NCBI GenBank assembly: GCA_033851265.1
Contig: JAWWOW010000003.1
Span: 124,001 to 188,000 of the forward strand
Direction of reading: 5' to 3'
Length of the DNA: 64,000 nucleotides
Origin: JAWWOW01 sp033851265
GTDB taxonomy: Bacteria > Actinomycetota > Actinomycetes > JAWWOW01
Shown: positions 33,488 through 41,144 of the stretch, in pieces
Numbering within the stretch: the first letter of the stretch is position 1
How the letters are laid out: each line of letters begins with the position of its first letter
Translations under genes and position numbers: made by a program
The notes under the pieces: model-generated
Told to the model about the DNA's origin: nothing
Database searches by the model: none
Seen by the model: only the letters and a program-made list of their open reading frames with translations

Positions 33488-33679
33488 GACAGCGGGCTGG
33501 CGGGCCGCCTGATCACCCGCGGCCGCGAAGCCCAGTGGCGACCGGCCCGGTTGCGGGGACGGCCGCTCCAAGACGCCGTCGGCTGGCTGGAGGACTACCG
33601 GCAGTTCTGGGACGCCAGCTTCGACGCTCTTTCAGACCATCTGCGCGACATTCAACAGAAGGGCAAGGACCATGACTGA
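33488..33679 (+). pseudogene. ArsR-family regulator remnant (C-terminal part)
   Basis: An open stretch of about 60 codons reads G-L-I-T-R-G-R-E-A-Q-W-R-P-A-R-L and then W-L-E-D-Y-R-Q-F-W-D-A-S-F-D, the C-terminal half of ArsR regulators that precede AHSA1 genes. The upstream DNA does not encode the missing DNA-binding half in any frame I can follow. It stops at TGA 33677-33679, overlapping the next reading frame. Confidence 0.6.
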
Positions 33680-33971
33680 CGCCGGCGCCAATGCAGGACG
33701 CGGCTACACCATCACCCGCATTTTCGATGCGCCACGTGAGCTGGTGTGGAAGGCGTGGACCGAGCCCGAGAACTTCGCGCAATGGTTCGGTGGCTCGGAG
33801 GCCCGGATGGAGTCGATGGCGATGGACGTCCGGCCGGGCGGGTCGTGGAGCACCACCGAGCTCGTTGTGCGTCAGAGCGTTGGTCACCTCACCGACGAGG
33901 AGTACGGCCACGCGAAGGAGGGCACCTCGATCTTCCTCGACGCCATGGCTGAGCTGCTGACCCGGCTCTGA
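33672..33971 (+). pseudogene. AHSA1/SRPBCC protein with internal deletion
   Basis: Only 99 codons, against about 150 usual. The start (I-T-R-I-F-D-A-P-R-E-L-V-W-K-A-W-T-E-P) and the end (G-H-L-T-D-E-E-Y-G-H-A-K-E-G) are typical AHSA1, but roughly 50 residues are missing at G-G-S-W-S-T/T-E-L-V-V. The fold could not close, so it is probably non-functional. It pairs with the ArsR remnant; the same module is intact at 39394-40195. Confidence 0.65.
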
Positions 33972-33997
33972 CGCCGGTCGCGGCATGATGTGGCGCA

Positions 33998-34432
33998 ATG
34001 GCTGCCAGGACACCGAAACCTTGCACGTTCTGCGCGATCGTCACGGGTGAGACGCCGGCACATGTTGTCGTCGACGAGCCACATGCGGTCGCGTTCCTCG
34101 ACAGCCATCCGCTCTTTCTCGGGCACGTCCTCGTCGTACCTCGCGAGCATGTCGTGACGCTGAAAGATCTGCCGGGTGAAGAGGTCGAGCCGTTCTTTCG
34201 CACCGTGCAGCGGCTCGATCGTGCCGTCGAGTCGGCACTCGGGGCCGACGGCAGCATGGTCCTGAACAACAACATCGTCAGCCAATCGGTGCTGCACCTG
34301 CATGTGCATGTCATCCCGCGTAACAAGGGCGACGGGCTGCGGTTCTGGCTCGGACCGCGCACGAAGTACACCGACGACGCGCAAGCAGCGGACTATGCGC
34401 GACGAATAGCGGAGGCGTACGCCGCCGATTAG
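33998..34432 (+). CDS. HIT-family nucleotide-binding hydrolase
   Basis: A 144-aa histidine-triad protein. H-L-H-V-H-V-I-P-R (about 106-114) is the catalytic triad; C-T-F-C-A-I-V-T-G-E near the start and L-G-H-V-L-V-V-P-R-E-H are also typical. HIT proteins hydrolyse nucleoside phosphoramidates or dinucleoside polyphosphates. The stop overlaps that of the convergent TetR gene by 4 nt (TTAG). Confidence 0.9.
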   Translation: MAARTPKPCTFCAIVTGETPAHVVVDEPHAVAFLDSHPLFLGHVLVVPREHVVTLKDLPGEEVEPFFRTVQRLDRAVESALGADGSMVLNNNIVSQSVLHLHVHVIPRNKGDGLRFWLGPRTKYTDDAQAADYARRIAEAYAAD

Positions 34433-35049
34433 GCGTTTACGGCGTTGGCGGCGAAGGACAACAGCATCGTCTTGAGCGCGTGAAATGCCGGCATCGGGTC
34501 GGCTTCCCGCACGGCCGAATGCAGGAAGATGCCGTCGAATGCGCCGGCGATCGCGGCCGGCAAGTCGAACTCGGACCGGTCGAACACCGGCTGCGCCGGC
34601 AGCGTCGCGCTGACGCGGTCCACCTCGTCGGCAATCGTGTTGATGAGCTTGTCGAGCAGCTCGCGGGCGCGCTGTCGCACCGCGTCGTTCGTTGCGCCGA
34701 CGACGAGCAGGTCGAGCATCAGGCGGAGCAACTCCGGTTGGGCGAGGCAGTCCTCGACGGCGGCGTCGAATCCTGCCGCGATGCGCTCGAGCGGGTCGGC
34801 AACCTCGGCCGCCGCACTCGTCCAGCGGTTGCACACGTCTTCGTCGATGTCGGAGACGACGTCGACAAGCAACGCGTCCTTGGTCGGGTAGTAGTAGGTC
34901 AGCAACCCCTGCGCGATGCCGGCGTGATCAGCGATTTGCTTGAGCGAGCTCTGTGCGTAGCCCCGGTCGGCGAGCACGTCGCGCGCGGAACTGAGAATCT
35001 GCGCCCGGCGGTCGGTCTGCGGCGGCCGCCCACGCGCGGGACGAGTCAT
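34429..35049 (-). CDS. TetR-family transcriptional regulator
   Basis: A 206-aa repressor. The helix-turn-helix is at about 15-60 (I-L-S-S-A-R-D-V-L-A, then S-L-K-Q-I-A-D-H-A-G-I-A-Q-G-L-L-T-Y-Y-Y). The C-terminal ligand domain is all-helical. ATG 35049 overlaps the MMPL stop (ATGA), so it is co-transcribed with that exporter and likely binds the palindrome upstream of it. Related TetR proteins sense lipids or drugs. Confidence 0.88.
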   Translation of the reverse strand: MTRPARGRPPQTDRRAQILSSARDVLADRGYAQSSLKQIADHAGIAQGLLTYYYPTKDALLVDVVSDIDEDVCNRWTSAAAEVADPLERIAAGFDAAVEDCLAQPELLRLMLDLLVVGATNDAVRQRARELLDKLINTIADEVDRVSATLPAQPVFDRSEFDLPAAIAGAFDGIFLHSAVREADPMPAFHALKTMLLSFAANAVNA

Positions 35050-38042
35050 GCGTGGTCCTCCGCTGCGACATGCCGATGGCGTAGCCCGCGGGCGCCAGGC
35101 CACCAGTTCCACGGGCCGAGCAATGCTGCGATCGATGGCACCAACATCGAGCGCACGATGAACGTGTCGAGCAGCAGCCCGATGGCCACGGCGGTTCCCG
35201 TCTCCCCGAGCCCGAGCATCGGCGCCGTCGCCATGGCGACGAAGGTGCCAGCAAAGATCAGTCCTGCCGACGTGATGACGCCACCAGTCGCCGAGACTGC
35301 CCGCGACACACCGCGACGTGATGCCTCCACGCTCTCTTCCCGCACTCGAGACATCAGCAGGATGTTGTAGTCAGCTCCCACCGCCACGAGCACGATGAAG
35401 GAGAGCAGCGGGACCGTCCAGTCCATCGGTCTGCCCAGGATGTGGTTCCAGATCAACGTCGTCACACCCATGGCGGCCGTGTATGACAGAACGACCGAAC
35501 CCAACAGGTACAGCGGCGCGACGATGCTCCGAAGCAACAGCAACAGGATGAGCAGTACGGCGATGAGCACGACGAGCGCAACGAGGTGGAAGTCCGCGTC
35601 GGCCAATGAGTGAATGTCATGTGTCACTGCCAGCGGTCCGGTCATGTGCACTGTCGCGCCGTCGAGCGACGTGTCGCGCACGGTTCGCCGTGCGGTCTGC
35701 GCTTCATCTCCGGGGCGTTTCTCATCGTTGTCACCGAAAATGAGCAACCGTGCGGTGCGTCCGTCCTTGGACACGTAGTAGGACTTTGCCAACGCGAATC
35801 GTGGGTCATCGATGGCGCCAGGCGGCAGGTAGAACGTGTCGATTCCAGCCTCTTGCGCGTTCTTCGCCGTACCCGTGAGGAACCCGGCAGCCTGGTCCAG
35901 GCCTGCCGCGAGTTTGTCTGTCGCCCCTTGGATCTGGCTGACCCCAGCCGGGATCTGCGATGCACCGGCCGCCAGCTCGTCTGCTCCGGTGGCGAGCGTG
36001 CCGAGCTTTGCCTTGAACTCGCGTTCGCCCGCAGCGAGCTGGTCGATGCCGCTGCGGGCCTGCGCAAGCCCCGATCGCAGCTGGCCGAGTGCATCGGCGA
36101 GAGTCGCGTTGCCGTCCGCGATTTGGCCGGCTGCATCGGCAGCAGTGGCGAGACCGGGCAGCAGGCGGTCGCGTTCGCCAACATAGATGTCGCGCAGCGA
36201 CGCACGTGACTGGTTACAGATCGGATCCGCTGTGCAGAGCACGTCGGCGCTCAACGCGGTGTAGATCTGTCCCAGTCCGTTGACTGCGGCCTGGGTTTGA
36301 TCGTGTGCGTCGCGAAGGGCTGCTTGCAGCATGCGGGCGCCGTCACGCAGTTGGTTCGAAGCGGTCTGCGCCTGGCCAGTGCCGTCCACGGCGCTGTCGA
36401 GTCCGACGCCCTCTTCTTGCAGCCCGGCGAGGAACTGGTCAACCGCGGAGGTCGCTTGGCTCGCGCCGGATGAGAGTTGGTTGGCTCCACTCGACAGCTG
36501 GTTCGCGCCCGTCGCGAGCTTGTCGGTCTGTTTGCTCCCGTCCTTCACCTGGTCGCCGGCTTGGCCAAGGCGGCTGCCGACTTCACTGACGCCGTACGGC
36601 AATTGCGCCTGCGGGATCGGTTTTCCCTCGGGTCGGGTGGCGCTGCGAACCGTGAGGACACCAGGAATCTTCCCGATAGCGACGGTCACGCCGTCGATGA
36701 CCGAGAGGTCGTGCGTGTTGCGCATGTCGTGGTCAGACTTGATCAGCAGGTAGTCGGGGCGCAGTTCGTAGGACGGGAAGTGACCGTCAATCGCGTGGTA
36801 GCCGTGGTCGCTCCCCGAGCCCGTCGGGACGAGGTCGCGCGTGTCGTAGGTGCGATCCATCGTGGGATAGAGCGCAGCTAGTGCGCCGAGAACGAGCAAC
36901 GCGGCGAGCGCGATGCGCGCTGGATGCGCGGCAACGAGGTCGCCGATGCGCTTCCAGCGAATCAATGATCGGGCTGCTGAGCCCCGTGGGTTGATCCGCG
37001 TGCCGGCGACGCCGAGGAGTGCAGGTGTGAACGTCAACGAGACAAGCAGCGTCGTGAACACCGCTATCGCAATCGCCGGTCCCGTCGTGTGAAACAACGC
37101 GAGTTTGGCCGCCACCAGGCAGGCCGACCCGATGATGACCGTGGCCGCAGAGGCGATGAGGACCGTGGCCATGCGCTCCGTTGCGACGACCGCGGCGTCC
37201 CGTGGGTCGGACCCAGTGCGGAACGCCTCGTGATAGCGCGCAATCAAAAAGATCGTGTAGTCGGTCGCTGCGCCGAGCACGAGTGCGGTCAGGAACGCAC
37301 CGGTGTACGTCGACACCTTGAACACGTGCTCACCCGAGAACGCGACCGTCCCGCGCGCGACCAGCAATGCGATGCCCATGGTTGCGAGTGGAATGAGCGG
37401 CGTCAGCCAGTTCCGATACAGGAACAGCAGGATCAACACGATGAGGAAGACCGAGACCAGCGTGATGCGTGCGATGTTCTTGGTCAGCGACGTGTCGAGG
37501 TCAGCGACCGTTGCGCTGTCACCGGTCACGTATGCGTGCGAACCCGGCGGTGCCCGTGCGGTCACGGTGTCGCGTAGCCACTTGATGTCCTTGTCGGCTT
37601 CGGGTGAGCCGACCGGATGGATGAGTGCGACAGGGATGTAGGTCGCGCGGCCGTCGTCACTGACCAAGGCTTGGCGCAGCTGCGGTGTGCGCACGTAGTC
37701 CTGTACCTCGGCGACGTGGTCGGGGGAGGACCGCAGCCGCTCCACGATGGTGCGGTAGTACGCGTTGTCCACGCGCTCGGTGGAGGTGACAACAACGAAG
37801 GCCGGCGCTTCGGCTTTGCCTGATCCGAAACCAGCGTCCATCTCCCGGTAGGCCGCGATCGATGGGGTGCTTTCCGGCAGGAACGGCGTCGAGTCCTTCC
37901 CAACGACCTGCTCTAGCTGAGGTACGGCGACATTCAGGATCCCGGCGACCAGCACCCAGCCGGCAAGGACGACCCGGGCGTGATCCACGGACCACCCGGC
38001 CAGCCGTCCCAAGGCCTTGGTGCCAGGAAGGTCGTACGGCAT
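35046..38042 (-). CDS. Large MMPL (RND) transporter with coiled-coil hairpin
   Basis: A 998-aa membrane transporter of the MMPL branch of RND pumps. The first TM block contains G-A-A-T-D-Y-T-I-F and the second G-A-D-Y-N-I-L, the proton-relay Asp-Tyr sites. Between the two halves lies an unusually long extracytoplasmic insertion (about 480-730) made of repeated G-A-N-Q-L-S-S-G and A-A-G-A-S-Q-I-type heptads, predicted to form a helical hairpin. Substrate is probably a lipid or hydrophobic compound. It shares an operon with the TetR gene. Confidence 0.9.
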   Translation of the reverse strand: MPYDLPGTKALGRLAGWSVDHARVVLAGWVLVAGILNVAVPQLEQVVGKDSTPFLPESTPSIAAYREMDAGFGSGKAEAPAFVVVTSTERVDNAYYRTIVERLRSSPDHVAEVQDYVRTPQLRQALVSDDGRATYIPVALIHPVGSPEADKDIKWLRDTVTARAPPGSHAYVTGDSATVADLDTSLTKNIARITLVSVFLIVLILLFLYRNWLTPLIPLATMGIALLVARGTVAFSGEHVFKVSTYTGAFLTALVLGAATDYTIFLIARYHEAFRTGSDPRDAAVVATERMATVLIASAATVIIGSACLVAAKLALFHTTGPAIAIAVFTTLLVSLTFTPALLGVAGTRINPRGSAARSLIRWKRIGDLVAAHPARIALAALLVLGALAALYPTMDRTYDTRDLVPTGSGSDHGYHAIDGHFPSYELRPDYLLIKSDHDMRNTHDLSVIDGVTVAIGKIPGVLTVRSATRPEGKPIPQAQLPYGVSEVGSRLGQAGDQVKDGSKQTDKLATGANQLSSGANQLSSGASQATSAVDQFLAGLQEEGVGLDSAVDGTGQAQTASNQLRDGARMLQAALRDAHDQTQAAVNGLGQIYTALSADVLCTADPICNQSRASLRDIYVGERDRLLPGLATAADAAGQIADGNATLADALGQLRSGLAQARSGIDQLAAGEREFKAKLGTLATGADELAAGASQIPAGVSQIQGATDKLAAGLDQAAGFLTGTAKNAQEAGIDTFYLPPGAIDDPRFALAKSYYVSKDGRTARLLIFGDNDEKRPGDEAQTARRTVRDTSLDGATVHMTGPLAVTHDIHSLADADFHLVALVVLIAVLLILLLLLRSIVAPLYLLGSVVLSYTAAMGVTTLIWNHILGRPMDWTVPLLSFIVLVAVGADYNILLMSRVREESVEASRRGVSRAVSATGGVITSAGLIFAGTFVAMATAPMLGLGETGTAVAIGLLLDTFIVRSMLVPSIAALLGPWNWWPGARGLRHRHVAAEDHA

Positions 38043-38059
38043 GACAGCGGATTATTTTC

Positions 38060-38071
38060 GGTCAGCTGACC
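38060..38071. promoter_or_regulatory. TetR-type palindrome GGTCAGCTGACC
   Basis: A perfect 12-bp palindrome flanked by A/T-rich bases, 17 nt upstream of the MMPL start and within the 93-bp gap to the divergent phosphatase gene. It is probably the operator of the TetR encoded at the end of the MMPL operon. Confidence 0.62.
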
Positions 38072-38135
38072 AAGAAACAGGCAGGTACGGCGTGATCTGC
38101 GCCACACAGACGGCCACATCAGCGAGAATCGACGC

Positions 38136-38618
38136 GTGTACCGGATCGTGTTCGTCTGCATGGGCAACATCTGCCGCTCGCCAACGGCCGAGGTCGTCTT
38201 TCAGTCGCTTCTCGATGAGTCGGGGCTGTCCGAGCAGGTGTCGATCGCCAGTGCTGGCACCGGTCACTGGCACGTCGGGGCCGGCATCGACAACCGCGCC
38301 GGCGCGATGCTCGCGACAGCGGGATACGACGGCTCGCGCCATCGCGCGCAGCAGTTCGTCGCGTCGTGGTTCGACGACTACGACCTGGTCGTCGCGATGG
38401 ATCGGAAGAACCGGTGGTTTCTCGAGGAGCTCGCCCCCACCGAAGACGCCAAGGGAAAGATCCGCATGCTCCGGGCGTACGACCCGACGGCCAAGATGCG
38501 CGGCGAGCTCGACGTACCGGACCCGTATTACGAGGACAACTTCGCCGAGGTGCTCGAGATGGTCGAACGCGGCTGTCGCGGACTGCTCGACGAGGTGCGC
38601 GAACAATTGGCGGCGTGA
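38136..38618 (+). CDS. Low-molecular-weight protein tyrosine phosphatase
   Basis: A 160-aa LMW-PTP. The catalytic loop V-C-M-G-N-I-C-R-S is at about 7-15 and the general-acid D-P-Y-Y at about 128-131. GTG 38136. It is translationally coupled (GTGA) to a fructosamine-kinase-like gene. LMW-PTP homologues next to such kinases have been reported to dephosphorylate sugar-amine phosphates, so protein deglycation is a credible alternative to tyrosine signalling. Confidence 0.9.
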   Translation: MYRIVFVCMGNICRSPTAEVVFQSLLDESGLSEQVSIASAGTGHWHVGAGIDNRAGAMLATAGYDGSRHRAQQFVASWFDDYDLVVAMDRKNRWFLEELAPTEDAKGKIRMLRAYDPTAKMRGELDVPDPYYEDNFAEVLEMVERGCRGLLDEVREQLAA

Positions 38619-39367
38619 CAGACGCAGCCGGCCGCGTCTTTCGCAAGTCGCAGCCCAACCCACCGGCAGGGTTCTTCGCCGCCGAAGCACGTGGCTTGCA
38701 GTGGCTGGCCACAGTCGAGGACGGTCCGCCGCTGCCTGACGTCCTGGCCGTGGACGAGCACTCGATCACGCTGACCCATATCGAGACCGGACCCTCGTCG
38801 GCCTCGGCCGCGGAGGACTTCGGACGTGCGTTGGCAGCGATGCATCGTGCGGGCGCATCGGCGTACGGCGCGGGGTGGCCGGGCTACATCGGAACCATCC
38901 CGCTCGACAACACGCACAACGCAGCAAACGAGTCGTGGGCCCAGTGGTACGCCGAGCGGCGCGTGCTGCCCTACGTGCAACTGGCGCGCGATCGCGGCGC
39001 GCTCGCCGGCGGTGACGTGCGCGCACTCGAGAGCGCGTGCGCGCGGTTGCCCAACAGTGACGAGCCACCAGCGCGCATCCACGGTGACTTGTGGAGCGGC
39101 AACGTGCTCTGGGGCGCAGACGGGCGAGTTTGGCTCATCGATCCCGCTGCGCACGGCGGCCATCGGGAGACCGACCTTGCGATGCTCGCGTTGTTCGGCG
39201 AGCCCTATCTCGACCACATCGTCGCGGCGTACGACGAGGCCGACCCGCTAGCCGACGGCTGGCGCGACCGGGTCGGTGTTCACCAACTGCATCCACTGCT
39301 CGTCCATGCCGTGCTTTTCGGTGGTGCCTACGGCCCCCGCGCCGCAGCCATCGCCGCGCACCTGTGA
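38615..39367 (+). CDS. Fructosamine kinase family protein
   Basis: A 250-aa kinase of the fructosamine/ribulosamine-3-kinase family. H-G-D-L-W-S-G-N-V-L-W (about 161-171) is the catalytic loop, and L-I-D-P-A-A-H-G-G-H-R-E-T-D-L-A the metal-binding segment. GTG 38615 overlaps the phosphatase stop. The pair could phosphorylate and then release sugars bound to protein amines. Confidence 0.88.
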   Translation: MTDAAGRVFRKSQPNPPAGFFAAEARGLQWLATVEDGPPLPDVLAVDEHSITLTHIETGPSSASAAEDFGRALAAMHRAGASAYGAGWPGYIGTIPLDNTHNAANESWAQWYAERRVLPYVQLARDRGALAGGDVRALESACARLPNSDEPPARIHGDLWSGNVLWGADGRVWLIDPAAHGGHRETDLAMLALFGEPYLDHIVAAYDEADPLADGWRDRVGVHQLHPLLVHAVLFGGAYGPRAAAIAAHL

Positions 39368-39370
39368 AAT

Positions 39371-39402
39371 GTAGGCTTGCGCTTACGTAAGTCATGGCCT
39401 AC
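39371..39402. promoter_or_regulatory. ArsR-type nested palindrome
   Basis: CTTACGTAAG (39382-39391) is a perfect palindrome, and GTAGGC / GCCTAC (39371-39376 and 39397-39402) form outer arms around exactly the same centre. It overlaps or directly precedes the ArsR start codon, implying autorepression of the ArsR-SRPBCC-VOC operon. Confidence 0.65.
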
Positions 39403-39744
39403 GCTTCCCGTCTCATGGAGGAGGCGCTCAAGGCACTGGCGGAGCCACGGCGACGCCGGATCCTCGAGCTGGTCCGTGACGAGGAGCTGACTGCCGGTGC
39501 CATCGCGTCGCAGTTCGACGTGTCTCGCCCCGCTGTCTCACAACACCTTCAGGTGCTCGAAGGTGCGGGGCTGGTAACCGTGCGCCGCGATGGCACCCGG
39601 CGGCTTTATCGGGCGAGACCCGAGGGTCTCGCCGAGCTGAAGGACTTCCTCGAAGGTTTCTGGGGCTCGCAGCTGCTCCGCCTCAAACACGTAGTCGAAC
39701 GCGACGAGCGGCGCCGAACACGACGGGAGAAAAAGCGTGGCTGA
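39394..39744 (+). CDS. ArsR-family transcriptional regulator
   Basis: A 116-aa winged-helix regulator: L-A-E-P-R-R-R-R-I-L-E-L-V, A-I-A-S-Q-F-D-V-S-R-P-A-V-S-Q-H-L and V-R-R-D-G-T-R-R-L-Y. No metal-binding cysteines, so it belongs to the group controlling SRPBCC/AHSA1 genes. ATG 39394 lies inside the palindrome; ATG 39415 (starting E-E-A-L-K-A-L) is equally plausible and would leave the operator wholly upstream. Confidence 0.88.
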   Translation: MAYASRLMEEALKALAEPRRRRILELVRDEELTAGAIASQFDVSRPAVSQHLQVLEGAGLVTVRRDGTRRLYRARPEGLAELKDFLEGFWGSQLLRLKHVVERDERRRTRREKKRG

Positions 39745-40195
39745 GTTAGTGATCGAGCGAGAGATCCGCATCGAAGCACCACCAGAAGTTGTCTTCCCGT
39801 ACTTCACCGACGCCGACAAGATGACGCAGTGGAAGGGACGGGACGCCAAGCTGGAAGCAACACCCGGTGGCGTCTATCGCGTCGAGATCAACGAGCGCGA
39901 CACGGCGGTCGGTGAGTACGTCGAGATCGACCCACCGCGGCGGGTGGTGTTCACCTGGGGCTGGGCAGGCAATGACGGCGTACCGCCAGGATCGAGCACG
40001 GTCGAGATCACGTTGACGCCCGATGGTGACGCAACCGTCGTACGCCTGACGCATCGTGGCCTGCCTGACCAGAACGCCATCGACCAGCACTCGCACGGCT
40101 GGGAGCACTACGGCGAGCGGCTCGCGATCGCAGCCGCCGGCGGCAACCCCGGTCCGGACCCGTGGGCCGAACCACCAACAGATGAGGGGCACTGA
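39737..40195 (+). CDS. SRPBCC (AHSA1-like) domain protein
   Basis: A 152-aa START-like protein: I-R-I-E-A-P-P-E-V-V-F-P-Y-F-T-D, M-T-Q-W-K-G, G-E-Y-V-E-I-D-P-P-R-R-V-V-F-T-W and G-W-E-H-Y-G-E-R-L. It has a deep hydrophobic pocket in relatives, binding lipids or small ligands. GTG 39737 overlaps the ArsR end by 8 nt, the usual arrangement for this two-gene module. Confidence 0.86.
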   Translation: MAELVIEREIRIEAPPEVVFPYFTDADKMTQWKGRDAKLEATPGGVYRVEINERDTAVGEYVEIDPPRRVVFTWGWAGNDGVPPGSSTVEITLTPDGDATVVRLTHRGLPDQNAIDQHSHGWEHYGERLAIAAAGGNPGPDPWAEPPTDEGH

Positions 40196-40196
40196 C

Positions 40197-40553
40197 ATGG
40201 GCAAGCCAGTTGTGCATTTCGAGGTCGTCGGCAACGACGGCAAGAAGCTGCAGAAGTTCTACGGCGACCTCTTCGACTGGAAGATCGACAGCAACAACCC
40301 CGCGAACTACGGGATGGTCGACACCGAGGGCGGACCGATCGGTATCAACGGCGGCGTCGGCGAAAGCCCGGGCGGGCCGCAGACGCTGTTCTATATCGCG
40401 GTGGACGACCTGCAGGCCTACCTCGACAAGATCGAGCAGGCCGGCGGCAAGACCGTCCTACCGGTCAGCGACCTCGGCATGGTCGTCATCGCGCAGTTCG
40501 CTGACCCCGAGGGCAACGTCGTCGGTCTGGTCAAGGATCAGCAGAACGCCTAA
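40197..40553 (+). CDS. VOC (glyoxalase/bleomycin-resistance-like) protein
   Basis: A 118-aa VOC-superfamily protein. H-F-E-V-V-G-N-D opens the first beta-alpha-beta unit and A-Q-F-A-D-P-E-G-N-V-V-G-L closes the second. GAGGGG precedes ATG 40197, two bases after the SRPBCC stop, so it is the third gene of the ArsR operon. It may bind a metal or small ligand; the reaction is unknown. Confidence 0.85.
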   Translation: MGKPVVHFEVVGNDGKKLQKFYGDLFDWKIDSNNPANYGMVDTEGGPIGINGGVGESPGGPQTLFYIAVDDLQAYLDKIEQAGGKTVLPVSDLGMVVIAQFADPEGNVVGLVKDQQNA

Positions 40554-40571
40554 CTAATACGCTGCGGTTTT

Positions 40572-41144
40572 GTGACGAGACCGCAGGACTGGCGCTCGAT
40601 GCTCGAGCAGTCCGCGCGACTGCTCGAGCATCGCACCGGCGCCACCGTCCCGGAGTGGTGCGAGCGCATCAGCGCGGCTGGGCTGACCAACGAGATGGAG
40701 CTGCGGTCCTGGCTCGAGGAGCAGGGTGTCGCCGGATATCCGCAGCAACTGCTGGTGCACGAGACGTTCGGCTATCCAGACTTCCTGACGGCTGGCGCTG
40801 ACGAGCTGATCGAGGGGCAGTACGCCGACCGGCCGGAGTTGCGGCCGATCCTCGATGCGGTCCTGGAAGCGGCGTTGGGCACCGGCATCGTCACCGTGCA
40901 GGCGCGGAAGGGCTTCGTTTCGCTGGTGACTCCGAAGCGGAAGTTCGCCATCGTCAAAGCGGCGGCGAAGCACCGCGTCGACCTGCTGCTGCGGATCGAG
41001 CGCGAGCCCGGCGGTGGGCGGCTCGAGCCCCTCAACCCCGACAACAACAACGACATGAACCTGCGCGTCGGTTTGCAAGCGGTCAGCGACGTCGACTCCG
41101 ATGTGCGGCACTGGATGCTGCGGGCCTACCGCGCCAACCTCTAG
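40572..41144 (+). CDS. DUF4287/DUF5655-like protein
   Basis: A 190-aa cytoplasmic protein. The N-terminal helices (W-C-E-R-I-S-A-A-G-L, W-L-E-E-Q-G-V) resemble DUF4287, and the C-terminal part (V-Q-A-R-K-G-F-V-S-L-V-T-P-K-R-K-F-A-I-V) resembles DUF5655. Neither has a firm function. GTG 40572 follows the VOC gene closely. Stops overlap the convergent MMPL by CTAG 41141-41144. Confidence 0.72.
   Translation: MTRPQDWRSMLEQSARLLEHRTGATVPEWCERISAAGLTNEMELRSWLEEQGVAGYPQQLLVHETFGYPDFLTAGADELIEGQYADRPELRPILDAVLEAALGTGIVTVQARKGFVSLVTPKRKFAIVKAAAKHRVDLLLRIEREPGGGRLEPLNPDNNNDMNLRVGLQAVSDVDSDVRHWMLRAYRANL

Noticed and set aside
36305..36589. Plus-strand frames over the MMPL coiled-coil region
   Set aside because: They arise from the repetitive heptad coding of the minus-strand MMPL gene.
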